Source: Phoebastria nigripes | Lineage: Eukaryota > Chordata > Aves > Procellariiformes > Diomedeidae | NCBI GenBank assembly: GCA_035582835.1 | Contig: JAYKAV010003059.1 | Span: 124,713 to 188,712 of the forward strand | Length of the DNA: 64,000 bases | Reading direction: 5' to 3' | Shown here: one piece after another, positions 39,377 through 50,236 of the stretch | How positions within the stretch are numbered: the stretch's first letter is position 1 | Layout of the letters: each line of letters begins with the position of its first letter | The notes under the pieces: generated by a model | Database searches by the model: none | What the model saw: only the letters and a program-made list of their open reading frames with translations | What the model was told of the DNA's origin: nothing | Position numbers and translations under genes: made by a program

Positions 39377-39971
39377 TGTGCTGGTTTGGGCTGGGATAGA
39401 GTTAATTTTCTTCATAGTAGCCTGTATGGGTCTATGTTTGGGATTTGTGCTGAAAACAGTGTTGATAACACAGGGATGTTTTAGTCATTGCTGAGCAGTG
39501 CTTACACAGAGTCAAGGCCTTTTCTGCTCCTCACACCACCCCACCAGCGAGGAGGCTGGGGCTGCACAAGAAGTTGGGAGGGGACACGGCTGGGACAGCT
39601 GACCCCAACTGACCAAAGGGATATCCCATACCATATGACGTCATGCTCAGCAACAAAAGCTGGGGGAAGAAGAAGGAAGGGGGGATGTTTGGAGTGATGG
39701 CATTTGTCTTCCCAAGTAACCGTTAGGTGTGATGGAGCCCTGCTTTCCTGGAGGTGGCTGAACACCTGCCTGCCGATGGGAAGTAGTGAATGAATTCCTT
39801 GTTTTGCTCTGCTTATGTGCATGGCTTTTGCTTTACCTATTAAACTGTCTTTATCTCAACCCATGAGTTTTCTCACTTTTACCCTTCCGATTCTCTCCCC
39901 CATCCCACTGAGGGGGGAGTGAGTGAGTGGCTGTGTGGGGCTTAGTTGCCAGATGGGGTTAAACCACGACA
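39377..39971 (+). mobile_element. solo LTR of an endogenous retrovirus
   Basis: A 595-base element begins TGTGCTGGTTTGGG, ends CCACGACA, and is flanked by perfect 5-base duplications GACAG (39372-39376 and 39972-39976). TG...CA ends plus a 5-base duplication mark a retroviral LTR. A polyadenylation signal ATTAAA lies at 39839-39844 near the 3' side, which supports the plus orientation. A palindromic TGACGTCA (CRE site) lies at 39636-39643. There is no second LTR or internal gag/pol sequence, so this is a solo LTR left by recombination. I take the family to be ERVL-like, from memory of similar bird LTRs; that is not proved here. Confidence 0.92.
39636..39643 (+). promoter_or_regulatory. palindromic CRE (TGACGTCA) in LTR
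   Basis: A perfect cAMP-response-element palindrome within the solo LTR, followed by TGCTCAGCA, which resembles a Maf/AP-1 half site. Placement upstream of the LTR polyadenylation signal is what one expects of a U3 enhancer. Function is inferred only. Confidence 0.5.
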
Positions 39972-39976
39972 GACAG

Positions 39977-42965
39977 TTGGTATAGAAGTACTTCATATTC
40001 TGCCAGTGTCCATTTCAGTTTCAGGAAACATAATATTTAGATATTACGGATTATTCTTCTTGCAATTAAACTAGCTCAACAAGTTTAATTGCTCAACTGG
40101 TTTAAGCTCAACTCCATTTGTGGTTTAGAACTTCTCTGTTTTCTCCAAAACAGGGCATACTTTAGTGAAGTTCCACTTGCCCTTAATTTCCCCTTTTCTA
40201 TAGATAACAATCTATTTTCTCTAAGCATTTTGCTTAAATTGATTTCTCAACTGAATGCAGCACTTTGTCATCTTCTTCAGAATTCTGCAATACTACTGAG
40301 ATGGCCAGAACTGACAGCCTCATTGCTCTTGTTATGTATGTTGTCTATGTGTAAAACAGAACACTAGATCTTGCAACAAAAATATATATTCAAATTACAG
40401 GTTTACTGCCATCATGTCTTCATACTGTGCTAAAATAATCTCCTGCAGTCTATATTCAGTGTTTCTATTTATGCATCCTGTATTTTGCTTAGCAGTAAGA
40501 CATAAAGAAAGCAGGCCATCATGGCCATAGCGTTACGAGGATGTTAACACTCTCCTCTCTGAGCTCTTCCTAGCCTACCAGTCTTGAGGGTGATTCTTGG
40601 TTTTAGTAATAAGTTTAGAATTATTCTTTTCTGGCTTCTGTGCAGGGAACATGGGCCTGGACTCAGAAATGAGATGAAGCTCAAGAGCAGATGCTCCAGA
40701 GTAGCGTTCTGTCTCCTGTTTTTATATCATTCACTCCATCAAAACCTCAGCTATAACCAAAGGGAATCATGGAAAACCTCTTACTGTTGGTTTATTTGCT
40801 GCTGAACAGTCACAGCACTTCTCTCCGAGGCTGGCTTCAAGCCCCTCAACAGCTACACAGGCAGAGCCAATGCCTGTGAGCTGTTGGGTCTGGGTGCCCG
40901 TGCCAGCTGCATCCCACACATGCCAGCCCCTTCCCTCTCTCCAAGCAGGAGATGCAAATGGTCTTCTGGGGAGCCCTACCTCCCTTGGTAAGCTTTATAG
41001 CTCAGCCTGGCTCCTTCAGGAAAAAGGGACTCTGAAGAGGGTAAAAATGACAGTTCGGTATGGTGCGAAGACCTGTGATCCTATACTTTCTCCCTCTACT
41101 CATTCTAACCCTCCATTAGTCCTGACATGCTTTTTAATCCTACATGGGGCACTCTTGATGCCTTTTACTTGGCTGTAGTGTCCCTTACACATCTCTGGTA
41201 CTGAACAAGCACTAAATCAAGGTTTCATGTGCAATAAAGAGTAATAAAAGCTACCAACTGGCTAACTCACATCTTCGCACAGCAAAAAAATCTTTGCAAA
41301 GAGCCCTCAATGCTTCCCTCCAGTTGCCTGTTGTGATATGGCTGACAGAATCCTCCAGCTGTGGAAAAATTGGTTTAAGGGTCTTAGAAATGGGATAAGA
41401 GTTTATTTGCAAATTAAACTATGTAAGCTATCATCACTGACTAATTATAGCACTTTGCTTTTAAGTGTGAGCATTTATTATACCAAATAATTCTGCAAGA
41501 ATACCTATCTAGATTCTTAGTAATGCTGTGGAGGAAGGAAGAAAGCAACATTTGATATCTTTTCTGATATTTGACTAATCTGAGGGCAGAATTCATCTTA
41601 CCTAACCTTAACTGTTCAAATGGTAAGCATGAATCTAAGATCATCATCTGTGCTTTCTCTACACTGAAAGAAGACAGACAGATACAGCCAGAAGGTGATT
41701 CATACAGCTTCTTCATAGACAACTAGTTGACATGAAACTACAGTATGTCATGGGAAAATGGCATGCCTTGGATAAATGATAAAATGTTTACATTAACCTA
41801 TGACTTCAGGATCAGAATATAAACTGTTTAAGTATCTCCAGTCTTCAGAACAGTAGTACATCCTTCATATCCTAATTGCAGGTACTCAGGCTCCAAGTGT
41901 TTTGTCTCACCATAAAAAAAAAAATTTAACAACTCAGTCTTCATGCATTCCTATTACCAGATGATAGGAACCCAATTTGTGAGCTGGAGATTTTTTCCTT
42001 TTTTGTCAACAAAACTAAAATAAGCAAGCATCCCTCCATACCTTTGACAACTACCTTAAACTCACTTTTGGGGTGAGGAGGTGTTTCACTGGTGCAAATT
42101 GCAACCTAGTAAAACGCTAATGGTGACACTGGATCCTAACTTCTAGCAGCACACAGAAAGAAATTGCAAACTGGAAAGCGATCACATCAGAGCAATGGGA
42201 AGTTGCAAGCAATGAAAAGATTCAGTCCCAATAAATGTAAAATCTTGCAAAAAGGAAAAACAAAAAATACAGAAAGCAAATAGGAGATGGCAAAGAATTC
42301 AAAGAATTCATAAAAATAAGTTTATTGTCATTTTGTCTTCCTTTTAGACAATGATGTTGGTTTTTTCACGTAACCAAGCAATACAGTTGTCATGAGGCAG
42401 GTGGGGAATCAGAAGCAGGAGTGTGTCATGAGACCTCTGCTGTCAAGCCATAATTCAGCACTGTGAAGAGGATTTAAATTGATGGCATCGGAGTATCTGT
42501 CATTATGACTAAGGTAATTACTCCATTGAGCCCTGTCTCTAGCAACAGGCAATATCAGAGGCTTCAGAAGAACTGCTCTACTATGAAGACTGAATGCACA
42601 TGTGGAGGTGCAAATTCTTCCCTGACCAGTGGTTAGTAGATTGTATCATTTGCTTATTGTCTTCTTCAGCTCTGTAGTTCCGTGAATTTCTTATCGATCA
42701 TAAACTCATCCAGCCTTTTGTAAATGTCAGCTAAGGATCTGGGTGTAATAATGAATTCCAGTCACCAGTAACATCAGATCCTATATTGCAAGGCCCAGAT
42801 CTGACAGCTAAACAGGTGGTGAACTGGGGTGACTTGAAGCTTAAAACACACACTCGTGGCATTGCAGAAAGACCTCCACATGTGCAGAGACGTGTGTTGC
42901 TAGTTACTGTTCCAGGGAATAATTTTGTACCAAATCTCATAATCTTTGCTTTGTTCTAACTCAGC
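39977..42965. other. non-coding stretch, no gene seen
   Basis: About 3 kb between the two solo LTRs. It holds AT-rich DNA with short frames (up to 102 codons) and an A-run near 41910. Nothing resembles internal retroviral sequence, so the two LTRs do not bound one provirus. Confidence 0.55.
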
Positions 42966-42970
42966 NCTCC

Positions 42971-44120
42971 TGTGGTGGGTTGACCCTGGCTGGATGCCAG
43001 NTGCCCACCAAAACCGCTCTATCACTCCCCTCCTCAGCTGGACAGGGGAGAGAAAATATAACGAAAGGTTCGTGGGTCGAGATAAGGACAGGGAGAGGTC
43101 ATTCACCAATTACCATCACGGGCAAAACAGACTCGACTTGGGGAAAATTAATTTAATTTATTACCAATCAAATCAGAGTAGGATAATAAGAAATAAAAAC
43201 CTAAATCTTAAAACACCTTCCTCCCACCCCTCCCTTCTTCCTGGGTTCAACTTTGCTCTCGGTTTTCTCTCCCTCCTCCCCCCACAGCGGCGCAAGGGGA
43301 CGGGGAATGGGGGTTGCGGTCAGTTCATCGCACGTTGTTCCTGCTGCTCCTTCCTCCTCAGGAGGAGGACTCCTCACACTCTTCCCCTGCTCCAGCGTGG
43401 GGTCCCTCCCACAGGAGATAGTCCTCCACGAACTTCTCCAACATGAGTTCTTCCCACGGGCTGCATTTCTTCACTAACTGCTCCAGCGTGGATCCTTTCC
43501 ATTGGGTGCAGTCCTTCAGGAACAGANTGCTCTAGCGCGGGTCCCCCATGGGGTCACAAGTCCTGCCAGCAAACCTGCTCCAGCGTGGGCTCCTCTCTCC
43601 ACGGGTCCACAGGTCCTGCCAGGAGCCTGCTCCAGCACGGGCTTCCCGTGGCGTCACAGCCTCCTTTGGGCGCATCTGCTTGCTCCGGCGTGGGGTCCTC
43701 CATGGGCTGCAGGTGGATATCTGCTCCACCGTTAACCTCCATGGGCTGCAGGGGGACAGCCTGTCTCACCATGGTCTTCACCACAGGCTGCAGGGGAACC
43801 TCTGCTCCGGCGCCTGGAGCACCTCCTCCCCCTCCTTCTTCACTGACCTTGGTGTCTGCAGAGTTGTTTCTCTCACAGATTCTCACTCCTCTCTTCTGAC
43901 TGCTGCTGGTGTTGCACACTTCCCCCCCCTTCTTAACTATGTTATCCCAGAGGCGCTACCACTGTCGCTGATGGGCTTGGCCTTGGCCAGCAGCGGGTCC
44001 ATCTTGGAGCCAGCTGGCATTTGCTCTATCAGACATAGGGGAAGCTTCTAGCAGCTTCTCACGGAAGCCACCCTTGTAGTCCCCCCTGCTACCAAAACCT
44101 TGCCATGCAAACCCAATACA
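42971..44120 (-). mobile_element. solo LTR, second family, with internal repeats
   Basis: A 1,150-base element with TGTGGTGGGTTGACC at the low end and CCCAATACA at the high end, so both strands read TGT...ACA. Flanks are NCTCC (42966-42970) and ACNCC (44121-44125); each N is filled by the other copy, giving a 5-base duplication ACTCC. The minus orientation is supported by AATAAA read on the minus strand (plus TTTATT at 43157-43162) near its 3' end. About eight degenerate copies of a CTGCTCCAGCGTGGG unit lie inside. The 121-codon minus-strand frame over the repeats is a by-product of the array. No internal viral genes are attached. Confidence 0.9.
43385..43830 (-). repeat. degenerate tandem array inside LTR
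   Basis: Units beginning TGCTCCAGCGTGG recur at about 43389, 43461, 43529, 43569, 43628, 43679, 43723 and 43803, each followed by a variable 'TCC..CATGGG..TGCAGG' part. Spacing is about 35 to 80 bases. The array lies in the middle of the LTR and probably belongs to the family rather than to this insertion. Confidence 0.8.
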
Positions 44121-44125
44121 ACNCC

Positions 44126-45185
44126 CTACTGAAGTGAAGGACAAAACAATCAAGCAGCAATGGCAAGACTAGGATCTCAAGATCTCAACCNACTCAGTTA
44201 CTGTCAGCATTAATGTTGCAACAACACAGACCATTTCTCAGCCTGGAAGGCTGGTGAGCTGTTGTTCTTCATTGGGCTCTGTGCTCTGTGGTTGCACAGC
44301 TGGCTGAACCCACGTAGAGCTAGCCCAAATGCATCTACATACCCTGCATTGTAGATAAACCCCACAATGTCAGAGAGTTTGCTTGCTGAGCAGTATGGCT
44401 GCCCTTTTGTTGCTTCAAATAGAAACCTAGACTATCTCAGTGGTTAAACTTTATCGAAACTTGAAATAAAAAAAAACATTGAACAAGTTTCAGTGTCAAG
44501 TGTCAGTTCTAACCCTTTAGGGATAAATGTGGTGCAGAAACACCTTCCAGAAAGCCATGAGTAGCACTGCAATCTCCAGAGAGGACTCACTTCTGCAGGT
44601 CTTGTGGTAGACTGCATCTGCAGTGAGTATAGGATTAGGAATGGTATCTGAAGGAGAAAATGATCTCCCAAAAGGCAGGTGAAACCCTAACCCTTCCTTC
44701 TAATCATCCAGACTTTGTGACTCATTACCCTTGGATGAGAGGAAATCTCTGTCCGTGTATCTTGGCCAGAATTGAGTGCGGGGGGTGGAAGGGGGGCAGA
44801 GTGAGTGAAGTCTTAGGTGTCATGTGTTTAGCTGATCTAATGCAAAAATAGAAAGGAATCAAGGGGAAAGAAACCCTGTGAAGACAAGCCAAGAAAAGAA
44901 AAAGCCAGCAACACCAACACACAGAGTACCTTCTGCAGAACTTGAGGCAGACACAGTCCTCAGAGGAGCCAAATCCACTGATTCCTGCCTTGATTACTTT
45001 GGGACAGTAGGCAAATTCTAGCATGAAAGAAAGTAAGAGGCTAACTCAAGACACCTCNTTCTAGAAATTAACAACTGTGCCCTAAAACATACGTTAAATA
45101 TATTTTAAATCAATTAAGTTTTCTTTCTGAGAAGGACAGGAAAGGTCAGCACACCACCCAAGAGCTATATCACCCCATTTGTAGC
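44126..45185. other. non-coding stretch, no gene seen
   Basis: About 1.1 kb downstream of the LTR with only short chance frames (up to 99 codons on the minus strand). Ambiguous bases lie near 44191 and 45058. Confidence 0.5.
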
Positions 45186-45794
45186 ATGGCAAATGTGAAG
45201 CCGGATGGAGGGCCAGCTCCTGGGGACCTTGTTGGACAGCAGGGAGAAGAAAACACATCACAGCATTTTCCTCACTTTGCCATCAATGCAAGTGCACATA
45301 AAGTCCCCCATGTACAAACTACATAATATCTTTTCTAGTCCTATGGTTCTGAGCATGATAAAGAGACTGAACTGGACAAGACTCTGCAAGATGTGGTTCA
45401 GAGGATTATCCCATAGCTGATCCAGAAGGTTGTTAGCATGGAAGCTGTTATGGATAAAGACCCACTGCCCATTCTCAACAACATACAGCTAATCCTTTCC
45501 CAGATACCATGGTCTGTAGCTAATCGGAGATATTCTCAGGAATGTTCTGCCAACTATGTAGTTAAATGGCTAATGGACAGCAAAAAAACTAGACCTTCCC
45601 AATGAACCCAGCGGGATTCACTTCTTGCCTTTCATGGGTCCGGAACCTATGTGTTCTTTCACTGCATAAAGGTGGCTGGTTCATCCCTGCGCAGACAAGA
45701 AACTGAGCTTCAAGAATGCNGAGAGGAGCTAGAAAGCAGAAAAACTACTTCAAATTCCAAAACAAATATTAATAGATTGAAAAAAGCTATTTAA
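45186..45794 (+). pseudogene. possible decayed coding remnant, parent unknown
   Basis: One plus-strand frame starts at an ATG (45186, MANVKPDGGPAPGDLV...) and ends at TAA 45792-45794, about 203 codons, with only four internal stops: TAA 45324, TAG 45336, TAG 45414 and TGA 45603. The translation between stops looks protein-like: a charged, possibly coiled stretch (HDKETELDKTLQDVV), a hydrophobic one (LPILNNIQLILSQIPW), and a charged end (RRQETELQE). No introns are apparent, which would suit a processed pseudogene, but I saw no A-tail or target duplication. I do not recognise the parent. Chance remains possible, as about nine stops are expected at random. Confidence 0.3.
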
Positions 45795-48700
45795 AATGCC
45801 TTTTTACCCATGAAGTAAGTTGGTCTTTAAGCAAACTAAAAGAAGAAAGGACTCCCACAATGCTCCTGTGGCCTTCTCACCCCTCACAAGCCCTCTCAGT
45901 GTGCAGGCTGACTGCTATGGACCTAGAAGGAAGAAGCTTGTGGGATGTGCTCCCTTCCTCTCTCTCCAGGCCTGGAGCTCACAGGGGCTGCCCTTGAAGT
46001 CTCAGCCCAAACACTTCATGGATCATCTGCCAGTTCAAGCTTCCTTCCTTGCACATGTAGGAGAAAAGATTCCCATCAGGGCTGGATCTGCAGCTGATGG
46101 TAATACTGCTGGAGACAGCTCTGTGGTCACTCCTCTGCTGTGATTTCCTTCAGGTCCCCACTGGAGCATGTGTCCTGAAGATACCCGTACCCTCAGGGCC
46201 AGCACNGCAACCTTGTGTGTGGATGCAGGGGCTTGGCTCAACCCTTTGCAGATTGCATCCTGGGAGCACTACTTGGAGCAGTTCTCCAAAGCTAACTGCC
46301 CAGGTATCTGGGAGAGGTGTCAGGAACTGGGGCTCAGCCCTAGACAATGCACATTTCTGTGAGCATCAGCTTAGACTGCAGGATGAAGAAGCTTGGTAGA
46401 CAGAAGCTAATCTCTATCAAAGGTTTGGGGAATTACATCAGTGGTCTTCATTGATATTTCTTCTTCTCTGTAGCCTGGTCTGAGTGGTGACTAGACTGAA
46501 AACCTTTGGCTGCTTCAGATACTTCCCTTGCATGTGGAAGGGACATTTGAGTCCAGCAGTTATCTTCCAGTCATGTTGCATCATGGCCAAACAAGGCACG
46601 TCCTGGTATGCTGCCTACCATGAATCAAAACTATTTAGAGCTCTCTGTCAAAGATTTAACTATGTACCATTCCTGGGTAATCTCACGGTGCTGCAGTCAC
46701 TGCCCTCTCTCTATGCAACAACTACCCCAAAAGGGGCTTGAAGTCTTGGGAACTGTTGGAGAGATTACTGGAGTTAGATGCTCCTGACCACGGGAAATTG
46801 CTGTTGTGTCTGGTGTCAGCTTCATGCAAGGAAGCAAGAGGTTCCCACCTCACTCCAGAGGTGGTCTGGGAGGCCAGCTCCTGGCTAGCCTGAGGAAGGA
46901 AAGACAACAGAGGAGACTTCTGGGCAAGAGGTAAAGGCCACAATTGTTGCNTCATGAGGGTCACACTGAGAGTAGTCACAGTAAACAGCAAACTTGCCAG
47001 AGATGTTGGCAGGAAGGCAGGCACGGTCACAAGTGCAATGCTTGTGGTGAAACTGCCACCTTGGCGGTGGCCTCAGCGCATAGAGGAGAGCGGCTGTACA
47101 TGGCACGCAGAATTCACCTGCCGATGCTGGGGAGGACCAGGCTGCCTCGGAGTGCCCTGCTCATGTCCTCCACCCTTGGGCAGTGGCTGGGGCTTGCAGG
47201 ATGTTTTACTGCAAGCGGGAATTGCCAGACAACCTGGTAGAGCTGTGTTTGCAGCTCCCTACACACAGCAAGCAACTCATTCCCACAAATGGCCTATCTG
47301 CCCTGGTGAGGCCAGGAAGGATGACGCAGTTCTGGAAAGCCCTCCCTGTAGAGAGGTCCTGTGTCCTACTGCTGCTTGTCTGTTGGCTTTCACAGCCTTA
47401 GCCATTGTATCAGAAACCATGTACCCTCTAAGCAGGGGCTAAAGGCAACCACTCCTCACCGACGCCCACCTGTGTCCTTTTCCACCAGCAGCGTGACTGC
47501 ACACACCAGTGCTCCCACCAGAGCTCTGCTTCTGTGAGCTCCTCTTGAAGTCAGCNGTGGTCAAAGCCATATGGAGTCTCTCCATAAGGATGTGTTGGGG
47601 CCCTGAGGGCACCCACAGCCCTGACTGTCCCTCCCCAGGGACCCCATGTCAGTCCCCTGGAGCCGTCAGCCCCTGCCCCAGCGATGCTGCAGCAGGGCCA
47701 GTCTCCAGCTCCCACAGCCCTGCCCTGCCCCGCCATGGGCCCCACTGAGCCAGCGCCACCTGTGGGCTCACATCCCGGCCTGGCCTCAGCCTGTCCCAAG
47801 GGAGGTGCCTGATGCCCAGGGCTGGGGCTGCCCCGGTGCCCTCCAGCTGCCTGACTTAGGTCTGGGGTGGTGGGACAGCCCCTGGCTGCCGGGCCCTGCC
47901 CTGCTGCCATGGGGAGCCCCTGGCCTGTGCTGCTCCCTGACAAGATGGTTTTGTGGCCACAGGAGAGTCAGAGGTTGTACGCTACAGGTCCAGCCAAGGA
48001 GGACACCTCCCTCACTGTCCTTGTTCAATATGTGCTCATGCCGGGCATGCAACACCTGGCACGACTGCAGGTGACAGCATGTGACAATGGGTTGTGTGGT
48101 GTCGTGCCTGCCCAGAATCTCCTCCTCATGCTGTCCAGGCTGGCAGTTGTCACCCTGGGTGCAAACCCATGCTGCCTTCAGGTCCACTGACCTCCTTGCA
48201 GTTGACTGGAAGCATCTCACCAGACATTGTGAGGTGCTCCGGCAGAGAAACACTCTGCTTCTGCATACCCCCATGGACAGGGTGACAAAGACTCCCTTTG
48301 GCCCCTTGTTGTCACACAGATGGCATATTTTTTTAAATGCATGTGAGTGACCGATGATACTTAACTGTGGCATGAGGACATGCAGAGAGACAAGGCCACA
48401 AGGCCTGCTGTGACACTTTTGGAGGTCCCGTACCGTCAGTAGCAGACTGCGGCCATGGTGCGCACTGAAGTGGGACCCCCATGGGCACCAAGCACCTCCT
48501 TCACCAGCTTCCCCCATCCAAGTTTATTCGTGAGGGAACCTGTAGATACACTGCAGATGAGTCACCCCAGGAAGGATTATGCAGTAATGGGGCAACTGGT
48601 GGACTAGGACTTTGGGATGCAGCATGTCACCATGAAAATATGGAGGCACTATTTGTGACTCAAAGAACAGCTAAATCTGAGCAGATATTAGCTCCTCAGG

Positions 48701-49568
48701 GAAGGGCAAGTCTAAACGTTCTCTGGCTCTGCCAAAGATGGACCGTACATGGTCCTTGAAGGACCCTCTGACTGATTTGAGACCAACTTTAGAAAAAGTA
48801 TAGGCCTTTCCTGAGCAGGGTTATTTCCACCATGACTTTAATCTTTTCACATCTAGTGATGTTGATGAAAAAGTTATTTAGAAAACCCTCAAGCACTTTC
48901 ACCTTTATGCAATTTTTCCCCCTACCCCACTGTTCTCACACTTAAAACAGCAAAAACATTCTTGCTCAAGCTTTCCAGAAACAATTTCACCTTTGGGCAG
49001 AGACTAAGCACATAACTTCTCAACCCAGAAAAACATTCGTTTCAGGCTGTTCTGAGTAACAGAGGAGGAAAGCCCAGGGGACTAAAATGGAAACAGTGTT
49101 GTGCAACAGAAATGACAGTCTGCTGCTTTTCACAGTATAACTAACTCTTAGTTGATTTTAATTTCTTTTTCTAACAAATTGAAGCTACCTAAGGATACAG
49201 ACAGTGATAGCAACTGACCTTTAAAAAGGGCTAGATCCAAGAAAATACACAGGTATTACAGGTGCATCTTGCAACTCCTCACCTTTATGCACCTGACTTC
49301 CAGAAGAGTCTCCAGAGCTTAAGTATTACATCCAGGAGTGGAGTTTTAGGTGTTCAAGAAATGTTAAGCTCATAAACAAGTCTTCTGCAGATTTTTGGAG
49401 CCTTACAAGTTGAGTGACATCTGATATGTGTTTAGGAGCAACTTTTTGGATTCAGGCACCCAGATTTCTCTATTTATATTCTCTCTCTTTGGGGCTGGAA
49501 ACAAACCTGTTTAATTGATTTAAACAGGTTTTCTTTCTTGCAGTAGGCATGTTCTGGGGCCTGTAGTT
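45795..49568. other. GC-richer non-coding stretch, no gene assigned
   Basis: About 3.8 kb with higher GC than its surroundings, especially 46,900-48,500. This raises the length of chance frames: 162 codons plus at 46954-47442, 142 codons plus at 47646-48074, 243 codons minus at 47786-48517. I recognise no domain in any of them, and overlapping long frames on both strands are typical of stop-poor GC-rich DNA. Ambiguous bases fall inside some of them. Confidence 0.45.
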
Positions 49569-50236
49569 CATAGAATCATAGAATCATAGAATCATTAAGG
49601 TTGGAAAAGACCTCTAAGATCATCAAGTCCAACCATCAACCCAACACCACCATGCCCACTAAACCATGTCCCTAAGCGCCTCATCTACACATCTTTTAAA
49701 CACTTCCAGGGATGGTGACTCCACCACTTCCCTGGGCAGCCTCTTCCAATGTTTAACCTCTCTTTCAGTAAAGAAATTTTTTCCTAATGTCCAATCTAAA
49801 CCTCCCCTGGCGCGACTTGAGGCCATTTCCTCTCGTCCTATCGCTAGTTGCTTGGGAGAAGAGACCAACACCCACCTCGCTGCAACCTCCTTTCAGGTAG
49901 TTGTAGAGGGCAATAAGGTCTCCCCGAGCCTCCTCGTCTCCAGACTAAACAGTCCCAGTTCCCTCAGCCGCTCCTCGTAAGACTTGCTCTCCAGACCCTT
50001 CACCAGCTTCGTTGCCCTTCTCTGGACATGCTCCAGCACCTCAATGTCCTTCTTGTAGTGAGGGGCCCAAAACTGAACACAGTATTCAAGGTGCGGCCTC
50101 ACCAGTGCCGAGTACAGGGGGACAATCACTTCCCTACTCCTGCTGGNCACACTATTTCTGATACAGGCCAGGATGCCGTTGGCCTTCTTGGCCACCTGGG
50201 CACACTGCCGGCTCATATTCAGCCGGCTGTCAACCA
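49569..50236 (-). mobile_element. CR1 LINE, youngest-looking copy
   Basis: On the minus strand this CR1 has three copies of the 8-base tail unit ATTCTATG (plus strand CATAGAAT at 49569-49594), a clean 3' UTR, and the C-terminal part of ORF2. The ORF2 part reads almost uninterrupted on the minus strand (50216 to 49893), including [20 protein letters not shown] and [15 protein letters not shown]. One ambiguous base lies at about 50147. The element is cut at 5' near 50236, inside the block that normally continues toward the reverse-transcriptase core. Low divergence suggests a later insertion than the other CR1 copies here. It cannot encode a working reverse transcriptase. Confidence 0.95.

Noticed and set aside
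43554..43919. 121-codon minus-strand frame that looks like a repeated protein.
   Set aside because: It lies wholly inside the solo LTR and is produced by the LTR's own tandem units; not a host or viral gene.
39372..44125. A single provirus bounded by the two LTRs.
   Set aside because: The LTRs are of different families, opposite in orientation, each with its own target duplication, and no internal viral sequence lies between them.
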